From Paraburkholderia sejongensis (GTDB lineage Bacteria > Pseudomonadota > Gammaproteobacteria > Burkholderiales > Burkholderiaceae), in the NCBI RefSeq assembly GCF_020880815.1, contig NZ_JAJITD010000003.1, positions 1 to 64,000 on the forward strand: a stretch of 64,000 nt of DNA. The letters are read 5' to 3'. Shown piece by piece: positions 1 through 8,133 of this stretch. Within the stretch, counting starts at the first letter, position 1; the number at the start of each line of letters is the position of its first letter. Under the pieces are notes generated by a model. The model made no database searches. It was not told the DNA's origin and saw only the letters and a list, made by a program, of their open reading frames with translations. Both the position numbers and the translations under genes were made by a program.

Positions 1-96
1 TCGTATATTCGCTGGTACAACGCAACTCGGATCAAGGTCTCGCTCGGCTCCCTGAGCCCACTCGAATACCGGGAAAGTCTTGGAATCGTGGCATAA
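1..96 (+). pseudogene. IS3-family transposase OrfB, C-terminal end (cut by window start)
   Basis: Frame 1 reads from the first base to TAA at 94-96 and gives 31 residues beginning SYIRWYNATRIKVSLG and ending GIVA. The YIRWYN..R.K..LG..SP.EYR pattern is the usual C-terminus of the DDE integrase of IS3-family insertion sequences. The upstream part lies outside the window, so it cannot be said whether the element is complete. The 50 bases after the stop probably hold the right terminal repeat, but without the left end I cannot define it. Confidence 0.85.
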
Positions 97-157
97 CCAG
101 TCCAGGATTTTAGCCGCATCCCCCTGCGTGGGGAACAAGTGCAGCGGGAGTTAAGAA

Positions 158-412
158 ATGAAACTGGCGCTAACTGATCGTCAGAAGGAAATCGTAAGTA
201 GCTTGCGTGCCAAAGACGCAGGGAAGAACGCTGCCGCGTTCAATAGCCTAGAGAAGGGGGTAATGACCTTCGCGGATATCGACGCGCTTTGTGGAATCAT
301 CAATGCCGAGTTCATGATGGAAGGAATATTGCCGACCTTTGAACCGAATTTGTATGGGCTAGAACTTGAGAGATTGCTCGATCTGATCAACAGACCTCGA
401 TTGAGTTCATAG
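158..412 (+). CDS. Small soluble protein, possible orphan immunity protein
   Basis: 84 residues, no signal peptide or membrane segment. The ATG at 158 is preceded by a good ribosome site (GGGAG near 147). The N-terminal LTDRQKEIVSSLRAKDAG is helical and charged; the middle has an acidic AD-I-ALCGIINAEFMMEG stretch and the end a LELERLLDLINRP helix. I do not recognise a named family. Small acidic helical proteins next to contact-dependent inhibition and two-partner secretion loci are often toxin immunity proteins, and a tpsA/tpsB pair lies 1.2 kb downstream, but that role is inference. Base composition is lower in GC than the bulk of the window, in line with transfer beside the IS remnant. Confidence 0.7.
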   Translation: MKLALTDRQKEIVSSLRAKDAGKNAAAFNSLEKGVMTFADIDALCGIINAEFMMEGILPTFEPNLYGLELERLLDLINRPRLSS

Positions 413-731
413 TCTTGTTGCCACAAATAGGGGGCCGGTCCGAAGTCAATAAGAACGGGGAATTCACGGTGTTGAGCAACGGCTCCACGACCTGGAGTGG
501 TATCGGCATTGCAGAAAAATGCTTTGTACAAGTTCGGGATGGTAGTTCTTCGCCAGACATTGGCGCGGCGTCGTGCGTTGCGTTTGATCGGTGCGGTGAA
601 TAGAAATCATACGGATATCTGCACGGTCCACGCTGACCATCGGTCCAGCCGCCGCAGCTTGTGAGATCAAGGGCGATTTGGGTGCTGGCAATTGTGCCTG
701 AGGACGATGCAGTTTTACTGGAAGTTTAACG
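413..731. other. Intergenic stretch without a convincing gene
   Basis: 319 bases of mixed composition. Short open frames exist on both strands (about 62 codons on plus, overlapping a minus frame) but none has a good start site, codon bias or recognisable motif. It may be degraded remains of a CDI-type gene tail next to the IS, but nothing can be identified. Confidence 0.5.
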
Positions 732-1166
732 GTGAAGAAAATCTCACGATCATGGGCGATCACGGGTCTTTGCTGCCTCGCAGCTTCTGCGATATCTGCT
801 TACGCTAACCTCGTGATTTTCAGAACTTACGACGGGGTTATTCAGCCGGCTTTGGCTGGCTATGTGCATATCGCGGCGGCATTTATTGGCGGTGGCCTGC
901 TTGCAAGATTTATTCAAGGGAGCAAGTACGCGATAAACGAGCCTCCTCCGGGCACGGTGATGGCTACCTACTTCATCGCTCGTGGGGGCGAATATTCGCG
1001 GCGTGTCCAAGTGAAAAATGCTTTCTTCTCAACTAGGAGAACAGCAATGTTGCTCGGCTTCCTGGTCTGTCTTATGTCGCAGTTTGTGTTCGTTGTCGCG
1101 CCTGATGAACTTCGAAGCCCGGATAGCAACGTAGGTCGATCTGCTATCCGCGCAATACCCACATGA
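732..1166 (+). CDS. Small membrane protein, function unknown
   Basis: 144 residues from a GTG start at 732 with GGAAG about 9 bases upstream. Three hydrophobic segments are visible: about 8-30 (WAITGLCCLAASAISAY), 41-61 (LAGYVHIAAAFIGGGLLARF) and 102-123 (RRTAMLLGFLVCLMSQFVFVV). The loop between the second and third is polar. No family recognised. It sits with two other small envelope proteins upstream of tpsA in the low-GC patch, so it may belong to the same accessory module. Confidence 0.6.
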   Translation: MKKISRSWAITGLCCLAASAISAYANLVIFRTYDGVIQPALAGYVHIAAAFIGGGLLARFIQGSKYAINEPPPGTVMATYFIARGGEYSRRVQVKNAFFSTRRTAMLLGFLVCLMSQFVFVVAPDELRSPDSNVGRSAIRAIPT

Positions 1167-1193
1167 CCATGCGTTACCAACCTGTGTACTCGA

Positions 1194-1454
1194 ATGAAAT
1201 TTAGTCAATTATGGTGCGTTGCTTCAATCAATGCAGGCAATGTCTTTTTCGCGATCGGAATGCTGGGTCTGGGCAAAGCGTTCGAGGTATTTGACATAAA
1301 TTTGTATTTTTGGATCGCATTTGGGATTGGAGTGGGGGCATTTGCTACGGGACTTTTCTGCGTTCATTTTGGATCGCGGCAGCTCGGGTTGCACCCGATA
1401 CACGGCGTTCCCGCTCGGCTGTCCGATCGAAATGTTGGAGAACGAGCCGGATGA
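1194..1454 (+). CDS. Small two-helix membrane protein, function unknown
   Basis: 86 residues. Two membrane segments: about 12-30 (INAGNVFFAIGMLGLGKAF) and 35-59 (INLYFWIAFGIGVGAFATGL), then a polar tail. Its TGA stop overlaps the ATG of the lipoprotein gene that follows (ATGA at 1451-1454), so the two are probably translationally coupled. No homologous family recognised. Confidence 0.6.
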   Translation: MKFSQLWCVASINAGNVFFAIGMLGLGKAFEVFDINLYFWIAFGIGVGAFATGLFCVHFGSRQLGLHPIHGVPARLSDRNVGERAG

Positions 1455-1588
1455 AGTCTGTATTGCGATCAATCGCGATTGCCGTAGTGGTTGCGTTTCT
1501 GACCTCGGCGTGCGGAGCGTTCAGTTGCGCCGGCTTCGCGAGTAACGGAGGCGGTTTGGGCGGATGCAGTGTTGGTACTCGGTTCTGA
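1451..1588 (+). CDS. 45-residue lipoprotein (BcpO-like position)
   Basis: Reads MKSVLRSIAIAVVVAFLTSAC then a short Ser/Gly/Cys-rich tail ending GGCSVGTRF. Basic N-terminus, hydrophobic core and the lipobox LTSAC with Cys at residue 21 give a type II signal peptide; the mature part is only about 25 residues. ATGA overlap with the preceding gene supports the start. Burkholderia-type CDI loci (bcpAIOB) carry a small lipoprotein BcpO next to the tpsA/tpsB-like genes; the position here recalls that, although no toxin C-terminus is present. The end overlaps the possible upstream GTG start of tpsA. Confidence 0.65.
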   Translation: MKSVLRSIAIAVVVAFLTSACGAFSCAGFASNGGGLGGCSVGTRF

Positions 1589-1595
1589 TGCAAAA

Positions 1596-3668
1596 ATGAG
1601 AAAAGCGAAGGAAAGAAAACTCAGGTTCGGCTTGAATGGCTCGTTGATGTTGAAGCCGTTATGCGTCGGGCTCGTGCTCGCGCTGACGCATCCGGATTCA
1701 AATGCCGCGGGGATCGTCCCGGACGGCGCCACAGCGACAGGCGTCTCGACATCAGCTAACGGTCATCAGACCGTGTCCATCGCGCCGGCGATAGGCGGCG
1801 TGTCGAACAATACGTACCGCTCGTTCAACGTGTCATCAGCGGGCGCGGACCTGAACAACGCGGGCATCAACGCCCGCACCATCGTCAATCAGGTAACCAG
1901 CACGAATCCCTCGCTGATCCAGGGGGCGGTCAACGTGCTGGGACAGCGCGCAAACGTGATCCTGGCGAACCCCAACGGCATCACGGTCGACGGCGGTTCG
2001 TTCGTGAACGCTGGCCACGTGGTGCTGTCCACCGGTCAGGTCAGTTTCAACGACATCACACTTGCGCCGGGGCAGGTCCAGCGCAACGTCGTACTGACAA
2101 CGAACGGTGGTGCGATCACAATCGGTGCAGGCGGACTCACGGGCACGCTCATCAACCTCGACCTCGTCTCGAAGCAACTCGCTATCAATGGTCCGGTCAC
2201 GAACGACTATTCCAGTTCGACCGGCGGCGTTCGAACGATTACCGGCAGCAGCACGACAACATGGGACACTGGCCTTTCGCCGTCCGACAACGGCCACGAC
2301 TGGCTTGTCGAGTTGAATTCGCCTGGCGTGCAGGGTGCGGCCTATGCGGTCGATATCACGCAGGCTGGCGGCCTCACAGCGGGCCGCGTGCAACTCATCG
2401 TCACGGATCAGGGCGCGGGCGTGCGCAGTGCCGGAACGCTTAACGCGACGGCGGGTGATGTGGTTGTACTGGCCAATGGCGACATCACGCTCGCCGGCGG
2501 CTCAATCCTCGCGGCCAATGACGTGGCGCTGACGACCTCCGGCGCGGCGTCAGTGCAGGGCGCGAACATTGCAGCGAATCACGACATCGGCATCAGCGCG
2601 GGCCGTATCGCGATCTCGGACAGCGTCTCGGGTTCCTCGATGGTCACCGCAGGCAATGCTGTCACGCTGACTGCCGCAGGGGAGATTACCAACACCGGCA
2701 GCCTGGTTCAGGCGGGTCTCGTAAAGTCAGATGGCACGCTCACGGGCGGCGACCTGACGTTAAACGCAGGCGGCGGCATCACGAACCGCTCGGATGCCGC
2801 AAATCTCGGCATCCTGTTTTCAGCGAATGGCCAGGCACTCCTTAACGCGCAAGGCGATATCACCAACGACAACGCACGCATTCTCGCCAACGGCAACGTG
2901 ACACTCGCTGCGCAGGGCGACGTGAGCAACGTGATTGACCATACCGGCGGCGTCAACGGTGGCACCCCAGTGGCGTACGCCGATGCGGGCGGCCGCTTCC
3001 TGTTCTTCCGCCATACGTCGAGCGGTTTCAACGTCGACTACGGTACGGTCACCGAGCCTGAGCAACTTTCAACAATTGCGTCGAGTGGCGGCAACGTGCT
3101 GATCTCCGGGCGCAAGGTCACCAATTCGGGGGGCGTCATCCAGTCCAACGATGGCGACGTGAAGATCACCGCACAGGATGCCTTCAGCAACGCGGCAGTG
3201 TTTTCCGGGCAGGCCAGCTACTCGCAGAGTTGCTTCATCTTCTGCCACGGCAATGCTTCGAGCAGCGTGACGCCATGGGGCGGGACCATTCAGGCGGGCG
3301 GCGACGTCGCAATCAAGGCCGGCACCAGCGCGGCGAACCTTGGCGGAAATGTCTATGCGCACGGCGACCTCACGGTCGACGCGCCGCTCACGTACGCAAC
3401 AGGCGTGACAGGCTATTCGTCGATCAATCAGGATCGCGGCTTCAAGGCGTTCTTCGGCTCGACGTGGGCGCAACTGATCGCGATGGACATCGGTGGCGGC
3501 TTCACCGCGGATGGACTCGTGAGACTCACCGGCGACGCGATCATCAACGGCGGCTATATCTCGGGCGGGCACGGCGTCAGCGGCCAGCTAACGACGCTGC
3601 GTGCGCCGTCGAGGACGCCAGTGCAGATCGGCCAGCACCTGGGCCTGGTAACGTGGTTGTGGTTCTGA
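1596..3668 (+). CDS. TpsA-type two-partner secretion exoprotein, short form
   Basis: 690 residues from ATG 1596 (an in-frame GTG at 1569 would add nine). Long signal peptide ending near DSNAAG, then a TPS secretion domain with the diagnostic NVILANPNGITVDGG block near residues 120-140 and INARTIVNQV before it. The rest is a right-handed beta-helix of Gly/Asn/Ala-rich repeats (phrases like GGDLTLNAGGGITN, NGNVTLAAQGDVSN). Family exoproteins are commonly 1500-4000 residues; this one stops soon after the secretion domain, with no VENN motif or toxin domain, so it is either a naturally short exoprotein or a deletion product. It is exported by the TpsB encoded two bases downstream. Confidence 0.85.
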   Translation: MRKAKERKLRFGLNGSLMLKPLCVGLVLALTHPDSNAAGIVPDGATATGVSTSANGHQTVSIAPAIGGVSNNTYRSFNVSSAGADLNNAGINARTIVNQVTSTNPSLIQGAVNVLGQRANVILANPNGITVDGGSFVNAGHVVLSTGQVSFNDITLAPGQVQRNVVLTTNGGAITIGAGGLTGTLINLDLVSKQLAINGPVTNDYSSSTGGVRTITGSSTTTWDTGLSPSDNGHDWLVELNSPGVQGAAYAVDITQAGGLTAGRVQLIVTDQGAGVRSAGTLNATAGDVVVLANGDITLAGGSILAANDVALTTSGAASVQGANIAANHDIGISAGRIAISDSVSGSSMVTAGNAVTLTAAGEITNTGSLVQAGLVKSDGTLTGGDLTLNAGGGITNRSDAANLGILFSANGQALLNAQGDITNDNARILANGNVTLAAQGDVSNVIDHTGGVNGGTPVAYADAGGRFLFFRHTSSGFNVDYGTVTEPEQLSTIASSGGNVLISGRKVTNSGGVIQSNDGDVKITAQDAFSNAAVFSGQASYSQSCFIFCHGNASSSVTPWGGTIQAGGDVAIKAGTSAANLGGNVYAHGDLTVDAPLTYATGVTGYSSINQDRGFKAFFGSTWAQLIAMDIGGGFTADGLVRLTGDAIINGGYISGGHGVSGQLTTLRAPSRTPVQIGQHLGLVTWLWF

Positions 3669-3670
3669 CG

Positions 3671-5464
3671 ATGCAGATGAAGAAGACTTGGCGACTCGCT
3701 GCACTCCCCGCGGCGCTTGCAGTCGCAACGAACGTTTGCGCGCAGACGCCCCCGCCGATCGCGCCGCGCCCCGTGCAGGACCCGGCGCAGCAACTGATCG
3801 ACCAGCAGCGCGAGAACGCGCGGCAGAGGCAGCTTGCCGAGCCGCCGGCACAGATTAGCGTTGCACCGTCCGGCAACGATATCTCGTTGAATATCCCGCT
3901 GGACACCCCGGTCGACCAGATTCCCGAACCCGGCCCGACGTTCCCGGTCACGCAGATCGTATTGACCGGACCGGAAGGCAGGCGAATCGTGCAGACCACC
4001 GTAGCGGAGTCGACGCTGGACGCAATTGCGGCGGCGTTTGCCGGTCACGAGATCGGCTCGCACCGTTTGAACGTGCTCCTGCGGCGTCTCACCAACGCGT
4101 ATGTCTCCGCAGGGTACGTGACGACGCGGGCGGTACTCGGACCGCAGAACATCGGCTCGGGAACGCTGACAGTCGTGATCCAGACGGGCCTGATCGAAGC
4201 CTTCACCGTCAACGGCCAGCCTATCCGCCGCCTGGCGACAAACCAAACCGCCGCCGGCGGTGGATGGTTGACCGACGCGGGCTACCAGAACGCATTCCCG
4301 ACCAGCCCAGGCGATCCTCTGCGGCTTGCCGACATCGACCAAGGCGTTGCGCAGATCAACCGGCTGCGCCGCAACCAGGCGAGCGTACAGGTGCTGCCGG
4401 GACAGGCCGTTGGCGAATCGGTGATCGCGATCAACAACACGCCCGGCGACCGCACGTACTACACGCTAGGCGTGGACAACTATGGGGCGGCAGCGACGGG
4501 TGTGACGCGGTACCGCGCGGGCGTCGAGGCCGACAACCTGATCGGCCTGCAGGAGTCGCTGAGCCTGAACTATATCGACAGCATCGAGAGCAATGCGCTC
4601 GTCGGTTCGTTCGCGATTCCGTGGGGCCGCAGTACGTTCAGCTACACGCTGTCGGATTCCGAATACCAGCAACTCGTCGGCACCACGGCGCTCGAATATG
4701 GACGCACGCTCAGCCATATCTTTGGCTGGAACTATCAACTTGGACGTACCGCATCCGACCTCACCGCGCTCGACGCTACGCTCTCGTGGCGGCGCACCGA
4801 TCGCGAGATTAACAACAACGACCTCGATCCGCAGCGCGTGGCCGTGCTGCGCGTGGGAGGCAACTGGCTGCATCGCTTCGTGCTGAACGATGCACAGGGC
4901 AACGTCACGCTCGACGCGGGTCTCTCGCGAGGCCTGCCGTGGTTCGGCGCGAATCATGACGGAGCGCAGGCGCCGCGCACCGACGCGCATGCGCAGTTCA
5001 CGAAGTTCGACGCGACGGCGATCTGGACGGTGCCGTTGCCAAAGCTGGGGCGCGCTGCATTGGCGTATCGAGGTGCGCTCGGCGGCCAGTACACGAACGT
5101 GGCGCTCTATGGCACCGACCAGCTGTACCTGGGCGGCATGGACACGATCCGGGGCTTCCGGTCGGGTGACATTGCGGGCGACCGGGGCGTCTATTCGCGC
5201 AACGAACTCGCGTGGGTGAACGTGCCGGTCTGGCATGACGGCCGCATTGAACCCTACGTATTCGTCGACGCGGGCAAAGCCGATCTCATTGCGGTGGCCG
5301 GATTCTCAACGTTGGCAGGCGCCGGGGTGGGCCTGCGTGCGCAATGGCAGTGGCACCGTCAGCAGTTGTCGGCCGAGGGGCTGATCGGACGGCAGCTTTG
5401 CCGGCCCGCAGCCATCGGCCCGAAGTCGACGCTCGCGCTCGGCACGATCAACTGGTCTTTCTAA
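3671..5464 (+). CDS. TpsB-type outer-membrane transporter (ShlB/FhaC/HecB family)
   Basis: 597 residues from ATG 3671, directly after the tpsA stop. Signal peptide (MQMKKTWRLAALPAALAVATNVCAQ), a Gln/Arg-rich periplasmic helix-linker region, a POTRA domain at about 95-190 (FPVTQIVLTGPEG...ITRTAVLGPQ-type order with AGYVTTRAVLGPQNIGSGTL), then a 16-strand barrel. The late RGFRSGDIAGDRG segment is the conserved VRGY-type loop L6 motif. The protein ends NWSF, an aromatic-terminated last strand typical for outer-membrane barrels. It recognises the TPS domain of the neighbouring TpsA and moves it across the outer membrane. Confidence 0.92.
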   Translation: MQMKKTWRLAALPAALAVATNVCAQTPPPIAPRPVQDPAQQLIDQQRENARQRQLAEPPAQISVAPSGNDISLNIPLDTPVDQIPEPGPTFPVTQIVLTGPEGRRIVQTTVAESTLDAIAAAFAGHEIGSHRLNVLLRRLTNAYVSAGYVTTRAVLGPQNIGSGTLTVVIQTGLIEAFTVNGQPIRRLATNQTAAGGGWLTDAGYQNAFPTSPGDPLRLADIDQGVAQINRLRRNQASVQVLPGQAVGESVIAINNTPGDRTYYTLGVDNYGAAATGVTRYRAGVEADNLIGLQESLSLNYIDSIESNALVGSFAIPWGRSTFSYTLSDSEYQQLVGTTALEYGRTLSHIFGWNYQLGRTASDLTALDATLSWRRTDREINNNDLDPQRVAVLRVGGNWLHRFVLNDAQGNVTLDAGLSRGLPWFGANHDGAQAPRTDAHAQFTKFDATAIWTVPLPKLGRAALAYRGALGGQYTNVALYGTDQLYLGGMDTIRGFRSGDIAGDRGVYSRNELAWVNVPVWHDGRIEPYVFVDAGKADLIAVAGFSTLAGAGVGLRAQWQWHRQQLSAEGLIGRQLCRPAAIGPKSTLALGTINWSF

Positions 5465-5488
5465 CAATCTTTGGAAAAGGCGTACCCG

Positions 5489-6364
5489 ATGTTCCGACTC
5501 GACAGCATGATCCGCACCGTTTGCGTGACCGCATTTACCTCAGTCTCACTGAGTACTTTCGCACCGTCGTTTGCGCACGCCGCCGATGCGCCATCGAGCT
5601 TGCCCGTGGGCAGCGTGGCGGTCGTCAATGGTGTGGCCGTGCCGAAGAGCGGACTCGACGATGCCGTGCGGATAGTCACGGCCAGGACTGGGCAGCCCGA
5701 CACACCGCAGTTGCGCCAGATACTCAAAAGCGGGCTGATTGCGCGTGAGGTGCTGCGGCAGAACGCGGAAAAGGCCCACTACGATCAGAAGCCGGAAGTG
5801 CAGCAGGCACCCGCCGCTGCGAGGGTCGGCACCGCAATCCAGTTGTATCTGAAAGACAGCATTCATCCCGAGCCGGTGACGGACGCGCAGGTGAAGGCGC
5901 GTTATGACCAGATCGCCGCTTCGCTCGGCAAGGACGAGTTCAAGCCTCGCGTCATCACGGTCGGGGATGAAGTAACCGCGAAAAAGGTTCTCGACAAGAT
6001 GAAGTCCGGGCAGCCGTTCGAGACCCTGGCGAACGAATACAGCGTGGCGCCGAGCAAGACGAACGGTGGCGAAATGCCATGGCTGAGTTTTCCGGTGCCG
6101 GTGACCGAGGGCCGGACACAGGGGTTGCCAATGGCGCTCGCGCAGACGATCTCAACGTTGCCCGTGGGCGGAACGACGGCTCAGCCGATTCAGGTCGGCG
6201 ACGTGTGGATGATCGTGAAGCTGGACGCAAAGCGTCCAACGCAGCTGCCGACGTTCGACGAGGCGAAGGAGGCGATGCGCAAACAACTGGAAACACTCGC
6301 CATTGAAAAGGCTGCCGCGCAGTTCACAGGAAACCAGATAAAAAGTGCGTCGATCCAGCAATAA
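5489..6364 (+). CDS. Periplasmic parvulin-type peptidyl-prolyl isomerase
   Basis: 291 residues from ATG 5489, chosen because GGAAAAGG lies 9 bases upstream. Signal peptide ending SFAHAADA; SurA-like N-terminal helices (VNGVAVPKSGLDDAVRIV) and a PpiC rotamase domain around residues 140-260 with RVITVGDEVTAKKVLDKMKSG, FETLANEYS and GGEMPWLS. Bordetella uses the parvulin Par27 as a periplasmic chaperone for FhaB; a similar role in keeping the linked TpsA export-competent is the natural inference from the tpsA-tpsB-ppiC order and 25-base spacing. Confidence 0.85.
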   Translation: MFRLDSMIRTVCVTAFTSVSLSTFAPSFAHAADAPSSLPVGSVAVVNGVAVPKSGLDDAVRIVTARTGQPDTPQLRQILKSGLIAREVLRQNAEKAHYDQKPEVQQAPAAARVGTAIQLYLKDSIHPEPVTDAQVKARYDQIAASLGKDEFKPRVITVGDEVTAKKVLDKMKSGQPFETLANEYSVAPSKTNGGEMPWLSFPVPVTEGRTQGLPMALAQTISTLPVGGTTAQPIQVGDVWMIVKLDAKRPTQLPTFDEAKEAMRKQLETLAIEKAAAQFTGNQIKSASIQQ

Positions 6365-6454
6365 AGGCCTCGACGCCGAGTAACCCGATCGCGCGACCAT
6401 CCGCTATTCAATGAACGGCGGCTCTATCGCTCCTTCACCGACCGTTGGGTCCGG

Positions 6455-7306
6455 TTAACGAAGTTGCGACGATGCAGGGACGGCAGCGTCTTCGCAAGCC
6501 CTGGATGGCTCTGGCTTGCCGCTGCGGTTGCGTTTGGCGCTCGCGATATTCGCGGCCGCGTAGTCCTCGGAGAAGGCCCGTTTCGCGAAGCAGGGCGCTG
6601 AAGCGGCGAGCAGCGCATCGACGGTCGCGAACTGCTTGTCGAATACCCACGGCCGGCGCGCGAGCGTACGGTCGTTGAGCCAGTACGGACTCCAGTCACG
6701 GGTCGTCGCGATGATTTCGCGCGCGAATTGCGGCCCGTATTCGAGCCCGCCTTCGATAACGACATCGATATAAGACTGCACCAGCGGATGATTCGCGTCC
6801 GGCACCGGCAGACCTTCGCCCGGCGCGTTGCCGTCCGCCTTCGGCACATAGACCCACACGGTGCCCGCGGCGGGCAGCGGTTGCCATGAGACGGCCTCGA
6901 TCAGCGCGCGCGGCACCTCGACCCGCACATAGCCCTTCTCGCGAGCGTCGAACGCGGACATGTCGTTGCCGGCCACCGGATAGATCACACCATTGATCGT
7001 CATCGGCGCCTCGCCGTCGAACGGGCGTCGCAGGCCGAGCGTGGTAAAGCCGCTACCCGCGCGGTCGCTCCAGCTGCGCACATAACCGAATGCCGCCGAC
7101 ACCCGCACCGGAATCGCCGCCACCGGCTTGCCGGCGGTGGCCTCGCGCGACGGCGAATTGATCAGCGAGCCGTAGCCGAAGATGAACTGGGTCGGCTGGT
7201 CGGGAAGTCGGCTGCCCCAGAAGTCGGTGGTTTGCGCGTGCACTGCTGCGCCGGCGAACGCGCTTGCCGCCAGCCATGCTCGAATCAGCTTCGCAATTTG
7301 CGACAT
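6455..7306 (-). CDS. Exported gamma-glutamylcyclotransferase-fold protein
   Basis: 283 residues from the ATG at 7304-7306, which places a signal peptide (MSQIAKLIRAWLAASAFAGAAVHAQ) at the N-terminus; longer in-frame starts would bury it. After the signal comes the FIFGYGSLIN substrate-binding motif typical of GGCT/ChaC-like folds, later VIYPVAGNDMSAFDAREKGYVRVEV, which matches the glutamate-containing segment of that fold. The last 80 residues (SPYWLNDRTLARRPWVFD and a basic tail) are extra. Family enzymes cleave gamma-glutamyl compounds; a secreted version's substrate is unknown. Convergent with the parvulin gene. Confidence 0.7.
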   Translation of the reverse strand: MSQIAKLIRAWLAASAFAGAAVHAQTTDFWGSRLPDQPTQFIFGYGSLINSPSREATAGKPVAAIPVRVSAAFGYVRSWSDRAGSGFTTLGLRRPFDGEAPMTINGVIYPVAGNDMSAFDAREKGYVRVEVPRALIEAVSWQPLPAAGTVWVYVPKADGNAPGEGLPVPDANHPLVQSYIDVVIEGGLEYGPQFAREIIATTRDWSPYWLNDRTLARRPWVFDKQFATVDALLAASAPCFAKRAFSEDYAAANIASAKRNRSGKPEPSRACEDAAVPASSQLR

Positions 7307-7471
7307 CGTCGGTCTCCGGCCGGTGCGATATCGCAGATGATCGCCGTAGTCGGGCCCGGGGGCAACCCGCAGCCACGACCGCGCTGAGCGCTTGCGCTGC
7401 TCGCCACCGGCAGTTCCGCTGGCGCGTCGCCCGTCTGCGGCGATCAGCATGACCGACGCGCGTTCTGGCCA

Positions 7472-8059
7472 TCACGTTGCCCCGGTGTTACCTATGCCGT
7501 CGAGGAATAGATCGACCATGTGACCCACGCGCGATTTTGCCGTGCTGCCCTGTTCGACTGCGAGTGAAATTGCCGTAATGATGCACAGGAGATCGTCGAG
7601 GCTGACGTCCTTCCGAACAGCCCCCGCCTTCTGGGCACGCTGGAGCAGCCTGCGTCCTTCTTCACGCCCGGCGTGGCAACCAGGCGTATTGCTCTGCAGT
7701 ACGGTCCCCAGCAACGCGGCCAGCCCACGATAGTGGTTCGCGTGAGTCACGAGCTCCTTGACGAAGACGCGTATCGAAGCGATCGGTTCCAGTCTGTCAT
7801 CTCGTGCACGGCTCGCCTGGGCGAGCGCCAGGAGGCGCTCGTCGCTCGTCGCGGCAAGCAGCGCGTCACGCGTCGGAAAGCGCCGGTAGAGCGTACCAAT
7901 GCCGACCCCGGCGCGCCTGGCTATATCGTCGAGCGAGACGTCGGCGCCGCGTTCGATGAACATCTTTTCCGCCGCTTCCAGAATTCGTTCCCGGTTTCGG
8001 ACTGCGTCTGCACGCAGCAGTGTTTCGTCGGTTGCGGAAGACTTGCTCTTCATCTTCAT
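7472..8059 (-). CDS. TetR-family repressor
   Basis: About 195 residues from ATG 8057-8059. N-terminal helix-turn-helix: NRERILEAAEKMFIERGADVSLDDIARRAGVGIGTLYRRFPTRDALL, textbook TetR. The C-terminal ligand domain (DRLEPIASIRVFVKELVTHANHYRGLAALLGTVL) resembles the SbtR-type C-terminal domain. Transcribed divergently from an SDR gene with a double operator between them, so it most likely represses itself and that SDR. Confidence 0.88.
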   Translation of the reverse strand: MKMKSKSSATDETLLRADAVRNRERILEAAEKMFIERGADVSLDDIARRAGVGIGTLYRRFPTRDALLAATSDERLLALAQASRARDDRLEPIASIRVFVKELVTHANHYRGLAALLGTVLQSNTPGCHAGREEGRRLLQRAQKAGAVRKDVSLDDLLCIITAISLAVEQGSTAKSRVGHMVDLFLDGIGNTGAT

Positions 8060-8075
8060 TTCGGTTTGTCTTGAT

Positions 8076-8120
8076 AAGTGGATGATGCCTCCATATAATA
8101 AATGGAGCAACACTCCACTT
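8076..8120. promoter_or_regulatory. Double TetR operator in the TetR/SDR divergent promoter
   Basis: Two 19-base units, AAGTGGATGATGCCTCCAT (8076-8094) and ATGGAGCAACACTCCACTT (8102-8120), are inverted copies of each other about a centre near 8098 with 14-15 of 19 positions matching. Each unit is itself a short dyad of the TGGAG-N5-CTCCA type common for TetR proteins. They lie 17 bases from the repressor start and 13 bases from the SDR start. Confidence 0.75.
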
Positions 8121-8133
8121 AATCGAGGATCCT

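Noticed and set aside
415..603. Short plus-strand frame after the 84-residue gene
   Set aside because: TTG start without ribosome site and overlapped by a minus frame; may be a remnant but cannot be supported.
3230..3670. Open frame running into tpsB from 3230, which would make TpsB 744 residues and might indicate a frameshift with tpsA
   Set aside because: The upstream part is Arg-rich shadow coding of the tpsA frame; the ATG at 3671 is followed by a clean signal peptide. The last codons before it (GNVVVVLT) look protein-like, so a small frameshift at the tpsA end cannot be fully excluded.
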